NCBI GenBank assembly: GCA_025594325.1
Contig: JANHCV010000014.1
Span: 1,116,001-1,180,000, forward strand
DNA from: Blastocladiella emersonii ATCC 22665
Taxonomy: Eukaryota; Blastocladiomycota; Blastocladiomycetes; Blastocladiales; Blastocladiaceae
Direction: 5' to 3'
Length of the DNA stretch: 64,000 nt
The translations under genes were made by a program, and so were the position numbers. The notes under the pieces were generated by a model. That model was not told where the DNA came from. It was given only the letters and a program-made list of their open reading frames with translations, and did no database searches. Of this stretch, positions 33,103-41,619 are shown in pieces (the stretch's first letter is position 1; each line of letters opens with the position of its first letter).

Positions 33103-35067
33103 TCACTCCATCGCGTTTTTGGCCTTCTTCAAGGACTTGAGAACGCGGTTGAACACCGTGCGGAGCACACCGGCGGGGTTCTCGCTCACGGGGAACGCGA
33201 GTAACCCGCTGAGCCCAGCGACCGCGACGTCGCGGGCCACCGCCAAGGCCGACTCGGGCTGCGTGCGAATTCCGCGGATCTGGTCGCACAACACACGGGC
33301 GCAGTCCATGCGCACGTCGTCGTTGACAGCCCATTCCGAAGTCCCAGTGATGGTCTCCTGGAGCTCGGTGCACTGCGTCAGGCACTTGATGAGCGCGAAC
33401 GCAAGGTGCTTGGAGTTCCGGAGGAGCTGGCAGTCGACAACAAGGTGCCGGTCGGTACGGAGCCGAGCGGAAGTATCAGCAAGGCCAACCGTGTCGCAGT
33501 AATCGCACCCGAGAACGTGTACGCCAGCACCTGGGACCGCGGTGGCCGTGACGGCGTTCACGCCAGTAGTAGAGAGCAGGCTCCACGACAGGTCGATGGT
33601 GGTCATGGCGGGCGAGGGCGCGGACCCCGAGAAAGTCAACGGGCCGGGGAACGTGGTCGCGGGACCCGAGAGGAACGCCGATGGGTCGGCGAAGGCACCC
33701 GCGCCGTCCGAGATGCGGACCATGGGGTCGGCGAACGCGGTCGCGGGACCCGAGAGGAACGCCGATTGGTCGGCGAACGTGGTTGCGGGACCCGAGAAAA
33801 ACAGAGACGGGTCGGCGAACGCGGCCGTGGCGCCCGAGAAGAACGCAGACGGGTCGGCGAAGGCGGCCGCGCCGTCCAAGAAATAGGCCATCGGGTCGGC
33901 AAACGCTGTCGCGGGGCCCGAGAAGATCGCCGACGGGTCGGCAAACGTGGTCTCAGGAACCGAGAGGAACGCCGACGGGTCGGCGAACGCGATCGCGGGA
34001 CCCGGGAAGAACGCCGATTGGTCGGCGAACGCGGCCGCGGCCGCGGCGTCCAAGAGGAACGCGGGGAATGGGTGCCCGGATCCCGCAAGGACCGGAGGCG
34101 CAGCAGCCAGTGCAGCGACCGAGTGCGCGGCGCTCGAGATGGCCGTCGGTGCTGTGGATGAGCCCGCGGGGGCCGTGGCCATCTCCACGCCCACGAAAAC
34201 CGGGGCAAGCCGGCCGCGCAGGCGATCAATGATGCTGCGCGAGTGCAGGCTGTCCATGACCAAGTCCACAGCCTCCGTGTACTCGATAGTGAGATTGGCG
34301 AGCAAGTCGAAGAGCTGGCCCTGGAAGTCGAAGCTATGCGAGGAGGTGTTGCCGTTGGTCGCCATGTTCGTCGCATGGGCAAGCGTCGCGCCGACTGCGC
34401 GGATGCGCTCCGCGCCAATGATCGTATGCTTGATGCACTGCGTTTCAAGCGTGCCGAACTCGGTCTGGACGTCCAAAAAGGCGTTGAGCGAGTCGAGCGA
34501 GTCCAGCGACCGGGTGGTCAGGTCAAGGGCCTCCGCGGAGAGCGAGTCGGCTGAGCCCGTCGACAGCGGCGAGCCTGCAGCCAAGTTGGCGGGCGGCGAC
34601 GAGGGCAGGGTACCGGCGATCGGCGAGGGCGAGGATGCGATAGTCGGGTCCGGGAGGAGGAAGTCACCGTCAAAGGCCGCGGAGAGGCGAATGAGCTTGT
34701 CGAGAGCGAATTGCAGGAGCGAGAAGTCGTACAGCGCGTCTGCGCAGCGCGTGGCCTCGGAGCTAAGCTCCTTGAAAGTCTGGACCAGCCGCAGCAGCTG
34801 GATCGGATCGAGCGGGTAAGCCTTGTCCCACTCGATGCTTGTCGCCGTAGGTATCACCATTTTGACGCGGACGCGTCGCATGGCGAGCTCGAGCTGCATG
34901 TTGACCTGGTTTCCCAGGGCCACACGCTCGGCGTCGACCTCGAAGCAGTTGGCGGACGGGTCCGATGCCATTGCAGCCAGGTCAGACACGGCCTGGGTCA
35001 GCAGCGACAAGTCGTCGCGCCAGTCGGGCGTCCGTGTGCCGGCTGCTTGCGTGGTTGCTTGATTCAT
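33103..35067 (-). CDS. Uncharacterised protein with nine 14-residue FADPSAF repeats
   Basis: Single-exon gene of 654 residues from the ATG at 35067. Residues ~1-130 are predicted helical (DDLSLLTQAVSDLAAMASD; QLLRLVQTFKELSSEATR). A second helical block follows a Ser/Pro linker. Residues ~345-475 form a tandem array of the unit ADPSAFLSGPATTF, then a non-repeat region containing CDYCDTVG and a C-terminal helical segment ending in the basic VFNRVLKSLKKAKNAME. The helix-linker-helix layout recalls helical-bundle adaptors, but I do not recognise a family. The gene starts right beside the end of the left arm and is single-copy here. Confidence 0.75.
   Translation of the reverse strand: MNQATTQAAGTRTPDWRDDLSLLTQAVSDLAAMASDPSANCFEVDAERVALGNQVNMQLELAMRRVRVKMVIPTATSIEWDKAYPLDPIQLLRLVQTFKELSSEATRCADALYDFSLLQFALDKLIRLSAAFDGDFLLPDPTIASSPSPIAGTLPSSPPANLAAGSPLSTGSADSLSAEALDLTTRSLDSLDSLNAFLDVQTEFGTLETQCIKHTIIGAERIRAVGATLAHATNMATNGNTSSHSFDFQGQLFDLLANLTIEYTEAVDLVMDSLHSRSIIDRLRGRLAPVFVGVEMATAPAGSSTAPTAISSAAHSVAALAAAPPVLAGSGHPFPAFLLDAAAAAAFADQSAFFPGPAIAFADPSAFLSVPETTFADPSAIFSGPATAFADPMAYFLDGAAAFADPSAFFSGATAAFADPSLFFSGPATTFADQSAFLSGPATAFADPMVRISDGAGAFADPSAFLSGPATTFPGPLTFSGSAPSPAMTTIDLSWSLLSTTGVNAVTATAVPGAGVHVLGCDYCDTVGLADTSARLRTDRHLVVDCQLLRNSKHLAFALIKCLTQCTELQETITGTSEWAVNDDVRMDCARVLCDQIRGIRTQPESALAVARDVAVAGLSGLLAFPVSENPAGVLRTVFNRVLKSLKKAKNAME
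33640..34050 (-). repeat. 42-bp coding minisatellite
   Basis: About nine tandem copies of a 42-bp unit encode A-D-P/Q-S-A-F-x-S-G-P-A-T-x-F within the 654-residue protein. Two units are variants (ADPMAYFLDGAAAF and ADPMVRISDGAGAF). The array keeps the reading frame throughout. Confidence 0.85.
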
Positions 35068-36599
35068 GGTGCGGATCGCAAGGTTTGGTCTGTTTTGAGG
35101 ATGGGAAGCCGTTGCGGCGAGAGCGAGAGCGATCAAGCGGGGTCGCGCGGGAGGGCGGGGGGAGCGGGAGCACCGCGCCAGGGCGCGAGCCGGTGCCGAG
35201 CGGGCCTCTGCACCAAGTACTGTAATCAAGGATCAAGGAGGCGGGAGACGATATCGCGGCCAGGAGGAGCGAAAACGCGTGCAAAACGCGTCTCGCACCG
35301 CGTGCTGGAAACGTCTCGCACTCGGCGCCTTGCGGCAGCCGTGTCACGCGAGCGACGATCGCGCGTCGCGCCCGCTCCGGTCACCGAGGCGGGACTACAT
35401 ACGAAGCGAGGAGCCGCAAACTCCTGGACGCATGAGCCGTTGTGGTGTGGTCGAGGAAGTCAGTCGCGAAGAGGTACCAAGTCCGGGGCGTGAGCGGGCG
35501 GCCGACTCGGGTGGCACCTCGACACGCGAGTTGGTTCGCCTTCGTCGGCTCGGGCCCCAATAAGGACTCCCGCTCTTGGACGTCACAACCAGGCGACTCT
35601 CAATCGCCACGGCAAGTCCTTGCAATACGTGTCCAAGGGGCTGTCGCCTGAGAGGCCGGAGACCAGAGCTTGAGCAACGTCGGTCGGTCCGCATGTTGGA
35701 CATGCTGACCTCGCCGACCCGCACGATCGAGGCTCGGACGCGCCGCGGAGATGTGCAGAGTATGGCGCTGTAGTGTCGTAGAGGCAAGGTCCTCGCCTTC
35801 GTCCAAGCGGCCGGGAAGCACGCTGTTCTGGCCGATGGACCGTCGCCCTACTGCTCGATCTCGCTGCTGCCCCTCGATCTCCGCCCCAACTACTCACGGT
35901 CAGTGTCCCTCCATCCGGTGCTTCAGCTCCCATGGCTGCGTGGCGGCAACTGACACGATGGAAGCGGTGGTGGAGGGGAGGGAGCACGGCGGGGGGCGAT
36001 CCGAGACGGCGACGCGTCGGGTCGCTCGACGACGCGAGGGGGCCTCTCCGGGTCGGCGGCACGGAGCCAGGCCAGGTTGTTTCGCGAGTTCGCGGCACCG
36101 ATTCCCGTTCTGCCGAAGCCTAAAGATGTTGCGCGGGGTGCGGGCCCGCGTGGACCGCCGCGGGACAAGGAGCAACGTCAGCGACGCGACGCGCCGCGCC
36201 ACCGAGTCACGCGTGTCATATTTGAGCGGGTATCAGGTGACACCGCCGCGGGTCGCTGCTCTGATCCGCCGGCTCGCCGCTGAGGAGCTCCGTACCTGCA
36301 CAAGCTCTCGTCGCTCGCCGCAGAGTCTCCTGGCGAGGGCGACTTGACCCGGGACCAACGACCCCCGGGCTGCTCTCCGCCGGGGTTGGCCGGGTTCAAG
36401 GCGGTCTCCACAGTGAGGGTCATCGGCACGCGCCATCAAGGATCGGGCGAGTCGTCACGGTCAAAGTTTTGCGCAGAGTCGAGGGCGGAGGTTGGTCCGG
36501 CGCGACGCCCGGCACGGCACTGGCGGCGAAGCTTGCGCCTTGGCGCCCGCTCGCGGCCGACGACATCGCTCTCTCCCTTTAACCGCCGACGCCCGTATC
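35068..36599. other. Gene-poor region upstream of GSKIP-like gene
   Basis: About 1.5 kb with no gene I can support. The stretch near 35790-35900 reads in one plus frame as VLAFVQAAGKHAVLADGPSP with continuation, possibly a relic of a conserved gene, but stops flank it. Other frames are GC-rich chance frames. Confidence 0.4.
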
Positions 36600-37115
36600 A
36601 TGGAAGCTCATGCAAACGTCGCTGCCGTGCCGACCCGCGCGCTCGTCGAGGACACGCTCGCCTACTACCGCGACATGCTCGACGGCGCGGACCCCACGGC
36701 GCTGGTCGCCTTCGCGTCGCCCCCGACCGCATCGCCACTGGACCCGCGTCAGGGCGTGCGCGCTGTTGAGTCCGTAGTGCACCCAGACCGTGCCATGGCC
36801 CAGATCCTGCTGCCACGCCCACTCCCGTCCGGCCGCCGCGGCGCGACGTGCGCGCTCGTCGAGTTCACGCCCGTGGGGTTCACCGTCGCTGACGTGGTCC
36901 CGTGCTACGCGTCCGAGCCGGAGTCGGGCGTGCCGCTGTCGTCCGAGGACGACGACGCACTGGAGTCGGCAGCAAGGGATCTCGACGCGATGCGCGGGCG
37001 CACCTTCGACTCGCTCGAGGCGCTGTTTGACGTGGTCGGCGGCACCGGCCACCGCGCCAACCTCGCATCGGTCCTCGGCGCGCGGCTCGCGGCGCTGGCT
37101 GCCTCTCGCTCGTGA
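36600..37115 (+). CDS. Small protein, possible GSKIP-domain family
   Basis: Single-exon gene of 171 residues from the ATG at 36600. The first half has a helix around LVEDTLAYYRDML and a Pro-rich segment. The second half (CALVEFTPVGFTVADVVPC, then TFDSLEALFDVVGGTGHRANLASVLGARLAAL) resembles the GSKIP fold: a short beta-sheet ending in a G(F/Y)xV strand, then a helix of the pattern F(D/E)S(L/I)EALLD followed by a Y/HRxxF/L-type helix. GSKIP proteins bind GSK3 and PKA in animals. The match is weak and by eye; it could be an unrelated lineage-specific protein. Confidence 0.6.
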   Translation: MEAHANVAAVPTRALVEDTLAYYRDMLDGADPTALVAFASPPTASPLDPRQGVRAVESVVHPDRAMAQILLPRPLPSGRRGATCALVEFTPVGFTVADVVPCYASEPESGVPLSSEDDDALESAARDLDAMRGRTFDSLEALFDVVGGTGHRANLASVLGARLAALAASRS

Positions 37116-37233
37116 ACCCGCTCAATGGATTCTTCCGCCCAGTCGATGATTGACTAGTGGACAGATACGATGAGAATGACAAAACTACGACTAGCTACAA
37201 CTTCTCGTCCCGCCAACAGCCTCGTGGCGGCGC

Positions 37234-37832
37234 CTACTTGACCTCGAGCCTGAGGCGGATACCCATGACGAGCAGCTCCGTGCACAGGGTGCCTGAACAC
37301 TTACGGATCGCCACCACGTCCATGACCTCGCCGTCGCCGCATATCCGGCAGATCACCTCGCGCGGCGAGAACGAGTCCTGCGGTGGCGGTGACATGGCCG
37401 CCAGGAACGACTCGCGCTTCCTGCGCACGTGCGCCTGCGAGTAGTCGGAGCAGTTCATCAACCGGTCCTGCTGCAGGAACGACACGCCGTGGCCCAGCAG
37501 CGAGTCGCGCTCCATCTCGCCGAACCGGATCCCACCCGCGCGCTTGCGGCCTTTCACCAACTCTATCGTCAGATTGTGTACCGGACCCGTCGCGCGCACC
37601 TGGAACCTGTCGCTGATCATGCGGCACAGGCACTGGTTGTACACGGCGCCGAAGCCAACCGCAGCTGCTCGCCCCAAAGTAGTCGGCCGCGGGGCCGTCC
37701 TCGCTGAACTAGAACGGCGTCGCGTCCTGGTAGATGCCGCGCAGCGCGCCCGCCTTGGCCGCCATCGGCTCGACGAACATGTCAATCGTCATTCGCGACG
37801 GAAACGCGTGCGGGTGGATGATCACGCCGGAC
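37234..37832 (-). pseudogene. RNA polymerase I second-largest subunit (RPA135) 3' fragment
   Basis: The translation contains VIIHPHAFPSRMTIDMFVEP, AKAGALRGIYQDATPF, a TAG stop, then FSEDGPAADYFG. After a frameshift come AVYNQCLCRMISDRFQVRAT, KGRKRAGGIRFGEMERD, LLGHGVSFLQQDRLMNCSDY, VICRICGDGEVMD and MGIRLRLEV. This is the C-terminal quarter of the Pol I beta-like subunit including its terminal zinc-ribbon region, where only CxxC is clear. The in-frame TAG (about 37,710), a frameshift and absence of all upstream domains mark a 5'-truncated pseudogene. The functional gene must lie elsewhere. Confidence 0.88.
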
Positions 37833-38030
37833 AGGATTTCCGTCACGCAGCGTGCCGAGCAGCGTGAGCGCCTTGAGGACGGGCGGTAGCAGTAGCGCGT
37901 TCGGGTCCTGGGGACGTAACTAAATGGGTTGAATAACGATATATTCACATCGGGACGTCGGGCCCTGACCGGGACGGGCGCCGCCGGTCCTACGGACCAC
38001 GGGATTGAGGGCTCTCACAAGGGTTCGGTG

Positions 38031-39102
38031 TCACTCGGCGCCGACCGCCGCCGCCGCACCGCCGGTAGCTATGGCTACCGCCTGGGAGGGGTCGGATTGC
38101 AACGTGTGATCAGACTTCATCTCGCCAGCCGTAATGCCGTCGAGCTTGGCCGTTGCAATGGCAACAATCTGGTCGCGCGCGGCGGCCGCGAGTTCGTGCC
38201 GCTCGAGCATGCCTGCGAGCTCCATAAGCTTGCCCCAATCGGCCAGGGTCATGGCGGCCATGTCGAAGCCAAGCTCGTCCAGCGCCTGCGGAATCGGCTC
38301 CGGGATTGGTTCGCCCGGGAGCCAGCTCGTGTAAAGGTTGACGAGTGCAAGAACGAGTACTGGATGCGGCCAAGCGGTGAGACGAAGCGGCTCGGTTGGA
38401 TTGGCGCTTTCGGCAAAGTCGCTGCAGAACATCCTCTCGAAGAACGGCGAGGCGGAGGCAAGGATTGCCCGAGAAGCATGGATTGGAGTCGTGGAAGCGT
38501 CGCCAGCAACGATTTGGACGTCGGACACGGGCCTGTTGTTGAAAAGTCGCGACATGCGGTCCACAGGGCGAGCAACGATCCGGGCTTGAGGATCAAGGGA
38601 TGGTGCAACCGAGGAGCCCGAGTCGAACCGGATCGTGATCCAGGTTAACATGGTCCAAATGAGCTTTTTTTCGAGGGCCTCCCACGCAAGATGGGTGGTC
38701 GTCGCGGACGAGGAAGTCGTCACTGGAAAGCGCGTCGATGCACGCTGTCCGTCCGTGTACTCACATGCCAACGTGCACGTCACGGTCTCGGGCTGTGCAG
38801 TCGCTTTTTCGATGTAGAGCAGGACGGTCCATTTAGGGACTTCGGGCTCGGAGAAGCGTTTCAGTTTGACGTGGAAAGACGGTGACTTGAGAACGCCGCG
38901 CAGCTCCACTGATGGTGACTGAAAGCCCGTCCCCGACACAGTTTCAGCCAGGTGGGGAAGCAAAGCAAGGTGATATACAGGCACGCCGTTGTCCCAGGTG
39001 ACGAGAGCGCGACGAAAAGCGACCTGGGAGGGCAAGCAGGTCAGTAGCGGCCCGCACAGTCGTTGTAAAGGTGCAAGCAGCATCAATTACCTTCAAATCC
39101 AT
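38031..39102 (-). CDS. BTB/POZ-domain protein with divergent MATH-like N-terminus
   Basis: Two exons, a 12-nt first exon (39091-39102, encoding MDLK) and 38031-39023, join in phase 0 across a 67-nt intron for 334 residues. Residues ~5-150 form a beta-rich region (KWTVLLYIEKA; TVTCTLACEY) reminiscent of MATH domains. The BTB core follows: NRPVSDVQIVAGD...IHASRAILASASPFFERMFCSDF, then LVNLYTSW. BTB proteins often serve as Cullin-3 substrate adaptors; with MATH as SPOP-like. The very short first exon is tentative. A longer 5' exon cannot be excluded. Confidence 0.78.
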
Positions 39103-39626
39103 GATAATTGAGCTGGTTGGTTGGCTTACACTGGCGGGAGCGAGGACGGGCTTGAGCTCGCGTCCGAGTATCGGCGGCGATCCCAAGGGCAAGCAAGATG
39201 GACACGAATTCGACAAGATCACACGGATGCGGCTTGAAATGCTCCCACGGCGAGTCCCACCGCCGGAGCACTCGTGAAAGCGGGCAAAGATCATGCAAGT
39301 GCTGGCCGGTGCGGTCAACCTTGAAAGCCCACGAGCAGCTGCGACTACCACCGCCAATACGATTGCAGCAAGTATATATACATGAGATTCGTTCGTTTTC
39401 GTTGTACGAAGAGGCCCAGAGAGCGCGTGCGTCGACATGTGGTCGCCGCTAGCCTGGCCGCTAGCCCGTGCAGTGTGGCGCCGGCGCCTTCAGCCTTCGC
39501 AACGCCACTCGCCCACGCTCTCTCTCCCCACCATCAAATCCATGCATCAATAGAGCCATAGAACGGCCATACTAGCGTCAGAGACCACCTGCAACCACTG
39601 TAAACCATCACGTTTGAGAGCACCAG
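39103..39626. promoter_or_regulatory. Divergent intergenic region, BTB / HEXXH protein
   Basis: About 0.5 kb between divergent genes, presumably holding both promoters. TATATATA at 39373-39380 is the clearest AT-rich element. No gene is visible. Confidence 0.4.
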
Positions 39627-41597
39627 ATGCCGCGGCGCTCGACCCGCCCCGTGGCGCTGCTCGCCCTCCTCGCCCTTCTTGTCGCCTCCACATCCGTCAA
39701 CACCGTCCGCGCGCAGGCCTCGGGCCACCGCTTCGATGCCGTCGTTGACCCTGCGCTCGGCGGCGGCGTCACATACCGCCGCGACGCCCCGCTGACGACC
39801 GCCTCGGACCCGGCAGGCGCGGGCTCGTCGTCGTGGTCCAGCTGGCTGGCCTCGGTCTTCTCGCCGCCCGCGGCGCAGACGCCCGTTGCGGTGCCCCGCT
39901 CATCGACCGCCAAGCGGGCGGGCGACGACGCCCCGCCGGGCGCCATCTCGCTCGAGCTGTCGTCGGGCGCGTTCAAGTTCAAGCTGCAGTGCCTCGACGT
40001 GGACGACGCGCGGTGCCGCAAGATGGGCCGCGCGCTGACGACGGCCGGGACCATCTACTCGATGCTGCTGCGGCTCGAGACCCCCGTGGTCGTGACGGCG
40101 AGCTTCAAGTCGTTCTGCGTGCACCCGCCGACGCAGCCGTCGGCGTCGCCGGGCGAGTTTGGGAACACGGCGAGCGCTTCCGCTAAGGAGTGTCCCGACC
40201 GCCTGCGCAACGCGGTCGGGTCCGCGTTCCCGTCGGCACAGTGGAACCTGTTCGGGATCGACGGCGTCGACCCGCGGTACACGTACCCGCAGGCGCTCGC
40301 GAAACAGGTGGTCCCGAAGCCGCTGGCGTGGAGCGCGAGCGACATCACGGCGCAGTTCAACGTGGACGCGGACCTGTGGTTCGAGGACGACGGCGCGCCC
40401 ATCAAGCCGGCGCAGACCGACGCCGTGTACGTGGTGGTGCACGAGCTGCTGCATGGCATGGGCCTGACCACGTCGTGGAACGCGTACGCGCAGTCGCTCA
40501 ACATCGCCAACCTGCCCAGCACCAACTTCCTGTCGCCGCACCCGAGCCTCGTCAACGACGGCACCCGCGTCGCCGGGTTCCTGCCGCACACCGTCTACGA
40601 CAAGTTCCTGTACGACACGGTGCACCAGCGCCCGCTCGCCTTCTACGCCCACGTCATGGCGACCTGCACTCGCGACGGCACCCCGGTCTCCGCCCCGCCC
40701 GCTGACTTTTACGGCAAGTTCCTGACGTCGCGCGTCGGCCAGTACGCGTACGAGCTGTACGCGGCCGCTACCACGGCCAACGGCATCGTCTTTGTGTTCC
40801 CGGACCCGCCGCGCCCCGACATGGAGAGCCCGAGTCTCGTCGCAGGCAAGCCCGACGGGTCGGCGCCTGCGGCTGCCCCTGCCGACGGGTCTCCCGCGGC
40901 AAGTGGTGGCTCGCCCGCTTCCTCGGGATCGGCGTCGGGCGGTAGCGGCAAGGCCGCCGCGGGTAACACTGCCTCTGATGGCGGGACCGGTGCGGGCCAG
41001 GCGGGTCCCGGTGCCGCTGTCCCTCCTCCGGCCGCGTCGCCTTCATCGTCTTCCTCATCAGCCAGCCGCGCATCGACCGCGACGCCAACCGCCTCGGCTG
41101 CGCCCACGGCCTCGCCGAGCGCAACGCCCGTCCCCGGGCGGACCAACACGACCAACCCGGTGGCTCGCCTAGTCCGCCGCGACGCCGCTCCCGCTTCCGC
41201 GCCGCCCGAGCACCTGGTCCTGCACACGCCGAACACATACGCCTTGGGCTCGTCGCTGTCGCACGTGGTGAACCTGGTTCCCGGCGGTCCCAACTTTCTC
41301 CTGCGCCCGTTCTCGCAGCCGGGCGCGAGTCTTCTGACCGTAACCGCGACCAACGCCAACACGACGGTTGAGGTCTCGGGGAATGCGACGATGGCGGACG
41401 CGTTCGCCAAGGCCAAGCTGTCGCCGGTCGGGCTCGGTGTGCTGCGCATGCTCGACGCGCTCGGGTACGAGGTGCAGCCGGGGTTCGGGCTCCCCGACAA
41501 GCGCAAGGTGCGGCGCGAGGCGGCCGACCCCGAGTGGCGCGAGGTCAGCATGACGCCCGTGCAGTGCGCCAACGCGTGGTGGCCCGCGGCCAAGTAA
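39627..41597 (+). CDS. Secreted putative zinc metallopeptidase (HEXXH), paralog A
   Basis: Single-exon gene of 656 residues. A signal peptide (LLALLALLVASTSVNTVRA) opens the protein. The ectodomain contains AVYVVVHELLHGMGLTTSW, a HEXXHxxG-type zinc site. A C-terminal third ligand was not identified, so activity is unproven. Residues ~395-520 are a Ser/Ala/Pro/Gly/Thr-rich mucin-like linker, probably O-glycosylated. After it a conserved block (YALGSSLSHVVNLVPGG, LGVLRMLDALGYEVQP) recurs in paralog B. This architecture fits a fungal family of secreted HELxHGLG proteins. Role: cell-wall or extracellular proteolysis, inferred. Confidence 0.82.
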   Translation: MPRRSTRPVALLALLALLVASTSVNTVRAQASGHRFDAVVDPALGGGVTYRRDAPLTTASDPAGAGSSSWSSWLASVFSPPAAQTPVAVPRSSTAKRAGDDAPPGAISLELSSGAFKFKLQCLDVDDARCRKMGRALTTAGTIYSMLLRLETPVVVTASFKSFCVHPPTQPSASPGEFGNTASASAKECPDRLRNAVGSAFPSAQWNLFGIDGVDPRYTYPQALAKQVVPKPLAWSASDITAQFNVDADLWFEDDGAPIKPAQTDAVYVVVHELLHGMGLTTSWNAYAQSLNIANLPSTNFLSPHPSLVNDGTRVAGFLPHTVYDKFLYDTVHQRPLAFYAHVMATCTRDGTPVSAPPADFYGKFLTSRVGQYAYELYAAATTANGIVFVFPDPPRPDMESPSLVAGKPDGSAPAAAPADGSPAASGGSPASSGSASGGSGKAAAGNTASDGGTGAGQAGPGAAVPPPAASPSSSSSSASRASTATPTASAAPTASPSATPVPGRTNTTNPVARLVRRDAAPASAPPEHLVLHTPNTYALGSSLSHVVNLVPGGPNFLLRPFSQPGASLLTVTATNANTTVEVSGNATMADAFAKAKLSPVGLGVLRMLDALGYEVQPGFGLPDKRKVRREAADPEWREVSMTPVQCANAWWPAAK

Positions 41598-41619
41598 CGA
41601 TAAATAAACTCTGCCCAAT

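Noticed and set aside
33640-34050. Tandem 42-bp repeats as a CRISPR-like array
   Set aside because: Repeats are contiguous, in frame and without unique spacers in a eukaryotic gene. They form a coding minisatellite.
28869-37832. In-frame TAG codons in several relics as evidence of TAG reassignment
   Set aside because: Intact genes in the window use TAG as a normal stop (for example DUG3 and ORC4), and the fragments also carry frameshifts and truncations.
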